In this document: positions 40,764-42,170 of the stretch, one piece after another
Layout: the number at the start of each line of letters is the position of its first letter
Numbering within the stretch: the stretch's first letter is position 1
NCBI GenBank assembly: GCA_937923485.1
Contig: CALDUE010000148.1
Location: 1 to 42,170 of the forward strand
From: an uncultured Saprospiraceae bacterium
GTDB taxonomy: Bacteria > Bacteroidota > Bacteroidia > Chitinophagales > Saprospiraceae
Reading direction: 5' to 3'
Length of the DNA: 42,170 nt
Notes under the pieces: model-generated
What the model saw: only the letters and a program-made list of their open reading frames with translations
Told to the model about the DNA's origin: nothing
Database searches by the model: none
Translations under genes and position numbers: made by a program

Positions 40764-41609
40764 ATGGAGAACAGCAAAGACATCTCACCAACGCACTGCC
40801 TCAACTGTGGCACTGCTGTCCATGACAACTATTGTCAACATTGCAGCCAGCGCGTTCGTGACAATACTGATCGCTCGCTAACACAATTACTCGGTGAATT
40901 CTTAGGCAATGTCTTCTTTATCGACAATCGCTTTATGATCAGCGTATGGTACCTCTTTCGGTATCCAGGCCGCATGACGGTTGAATTCTTAGAAGGGAAG
41001 CGCAAGAAATTCATCTCGCCTGTCACCTTGTTCTTATTCGTAAACTTGATTTATTTTTTCCTTACCACTTTAACAGACTACTCCATTGTACTTTCTGACC
41101 AACTCGAAGATCAGCTTTACAGCGGCGAGTGGGTAGTAGATATGGTGAGATCCAAGATGATCTCTAAAGATCTTGACTTCCAAGCATATAGCGCAGTTTA
41201 TCAAAAAACAAGTGACACCATCTCCAAGTCTGTCATGATTATCAATGTGCCTCTAATCGCATTGTTTGTCTATCTGATGGCATTTAAGAAGCGACGATAC
41301 TATTACGATAGCCTTCTTTTTGCTTTCCATTTTTTCGCTTTATTCTTGATGATTATGACTGCTGCTGGTTGGCTAGATGAGCTGATAACAGCCATTGCGG
41401 GCCATGAGGATTCAATCCTGTCTAATGTCCTATTCTCTGTTTTTCTCTACGGACTTCCAATACTTTATGGGGGTCTTAGTATCAAAAGATTTTTGAACCT
41501 CCGCTGGTACTGGGCCATTCCTGCGGGCGTAGGAGTAATCGCTGCAGTACTCGCGGCGAACATGGTCTACCGGCTGATCATCTTCTGCTTAACGATATGG
41601 TTCACCTGA
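40764..41609 (+). CDS. DUF3667 membrane protein with zinc-ribbon N-terminus
   Basis: The 281-residue protein has a zinc ribbon (CLNCGTAVHDNYCQHCSQ, two CxxC pairs) and then the DUF3667 signature: LLGEFLGNVFFIDNRFMIS, LFRYPGRMTVEFLEGKRKKF, and ISPVTLFLFVNLIYFFLT. Four to five membrane segments follow. This family is very common in Bacteroidota, but its role is unknown. Confidence 0.88.
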   Translation: MENSKDISPTHCLNCGTAVHDNYCQHCSQRVRDNTDRSLTQLLGEFLGNVFFIDNRFMISVWYLFRYPGRMTVEFLEGKRKKFISPVTLFLFVNLIYFFLTTLTDYSIVLSDQLEDQLYSGEWVVDMVRSKMISKDLDFQAYSAVYQKTSDTISKSVMIINVPLIALFVYLMAFKKRRYYYDSLLFAFHFFALFLMIMTAAGWLDELITAIAGHEDSILSNVLFSVFLYGLPILYGGLSIKRFLNLRWYWAIPAGVGVIAAVLAANMVYRLIIFCLTIWFT

Positions 41610-41702
41610 AAATGTAGCCTTAAGCGCTTAGTAGACAGTAAGATCGGCGACGATGGGCAACTTTTTCTCGGACTTCCAAGTTGATTGTACACCGCCACGA
41701 TC

Positions 41703-41733
41703 AGCCACATCTGCTGAGCGCTTGGTTTTTTTG
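41703..41733 (+). terminator. Weak terminator candidate after the DUF3667 gene
   Basis: A five-base stem, TCAGC with GCTGA, and a following T-run (GCTTGGTTTTTTTG) lie in the spacer 41610-41766. The stem is separated from the T-run by GCGCTTGG, so it is weak. Confidence 0.25.
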
Positions 41734-41766
41734 TCTTTCATTGATTTCTCAAATACTACTGCAGCC

Positions 41767-42170
41767 ATGAAAAAATTAGGAATCCTCGTCGTCCTCTTCA
41801 CGATAGCAAGTTTGTCCTACGCACAGGCTGACAAGATGACAAATGAGAAACTCAACCTCATCATTACTGCTATTAGCACCGATGTACAAGGAGGAAACGG
41901 TAATTGGCAATTCACAATAGATTCGACCTATTTCGTTTGCCTGACGGACGAAAACCATAACCGGATGAGGATTATCTCACCAATTATGGAAGTTTCAGAT
42001 TTGACAACAGACGAAATGACGCAATGCATGGAAGCTAATTTCCACTCCATGCTAGACTCCAAATATGCTATTGGAGAGGGGCTAGTCTGGTCTGCCTTCA
42101 TCCATCCGCTGGGCGAATTGACAGAAGATCAATTCCTAAGTGCTGTATCTCAGGTTTTCTCGGGAGTGAG
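41767..42170 (+). CDS. Exported YbjN/secretion-chaperone-like protein (3' truncated by window edge)
   Basis: An ATG at 41767 opens a frame that stays open to the last base (134 residues seen). It has a signal peptide (KKLGILVVLFTIASLSYA-Q), then a mixed alpha/beta domain with ITAISTDVQGGNGNWQFTI, YFVCLTDENHNRMRIISPI, TQCMEANFHSMLDSKYAIG and LVWSAFIHPLGELTEDQF. The order of the strands and the HPLxxLTEDxF ending recall YbjN or type III secretion chaperone-like folds that are common in environmental bacteria. That is a loose resemblance; the function is unknown. Confidence 0.75.
   Translation, partial: MKKLGILVVLFTIASLSYAQADKMTNEKLNLIITAISTDVQGGNGNWQFTIDSTYFVCLTDENHNRMRIISPIMEVSDLTTDEMTQCMEANFHSMLDSKYAIGEGLVWSAFIHPLGELTEDQFLSAVSQVFSGV

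Overview
The window looks like a piece of chromosome from a marine or environmental Bacteroidota, most likely the Saprospiria/Lewinella type. Three secreted proteins, plus one orphan tail, carry type IX secretion (T9SS) C-terminal sorting domains. There are two TonB-dependent receptors, a DUF3667 protein, a YtxJ-like bacillithiol-system protein and a CrtA-like oxygenase. Shine-Dalgarno sites are essentially absent, and several starts are TTG. Taxonomy is inferred from gene content only.

Layout. 1-2.2 kb: the end of a CUB/T9SS protein, an orphan T9SS tail and an outer-membrane barrel. 2.2-7.1 kb: a fused beta-oxidation enzyme and a large TonB-type receptor on the minus strand, divergent from a Crp/Fnr regulator. 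8-12.3 kb: a polytopic membrane protein, a HAD phosphatase and a GntP gluconate permease. 12.3-16.1 kb: a PAS histidine kinase, an EamA exporter and a free-methionine-sulfoxide reductase. 16.2-23.1 kb: a complete RND efflux operon in the order TetR, TolC, adaptor, permease, with a palindromic candidate operator upstream. 23.2-25 kb: a CrtA-like monooxygenase and two small uncharacterised genes. 25.3-31.3 kb: a 1048-residue secreted clan GH-A glycosidase, YtxJ, and a TonB receptor with a palindromic regulatory region. 31.5-38.4 kb: a type-B carboxylesterase, an Ate1-like aminoacyl transferase, a gluconokinase with an in-frame repeat array, and a thermolysin-like T9SS protease. 38.7-42.2 kb: a YdeI/OmdA-like protein, a serine beta-lactamase-like hydrolase, a DUF3667 protein and a truncated YbjN-like exported protein at the window edge.

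The genes are mostly ordinary. GntP and gluconokinase together would import and phosphorylate gluconate, although they lie 22 kb apart. The TetR-TolC-adaptor-permease set is a self-contained exporter.

The most striking signal is not a gene. A 14-base motif, (GCTTTCGC or CCTTTCGG)-N-AAAAC, occurs 17 times on both strands, with at least five more one-mismatch copies. About 0.003 would be expected by chance. It is read in several frames and both orientations, so it is a DNA or RNA signal, not a protein motif. Positions 1 and 8 co-vary G/C with C/G, as if they pair in a tiny hairpin followed by AAAAC. In addition, nearly every spacer between convergent genes carries a hairpin or dispersed repeat.
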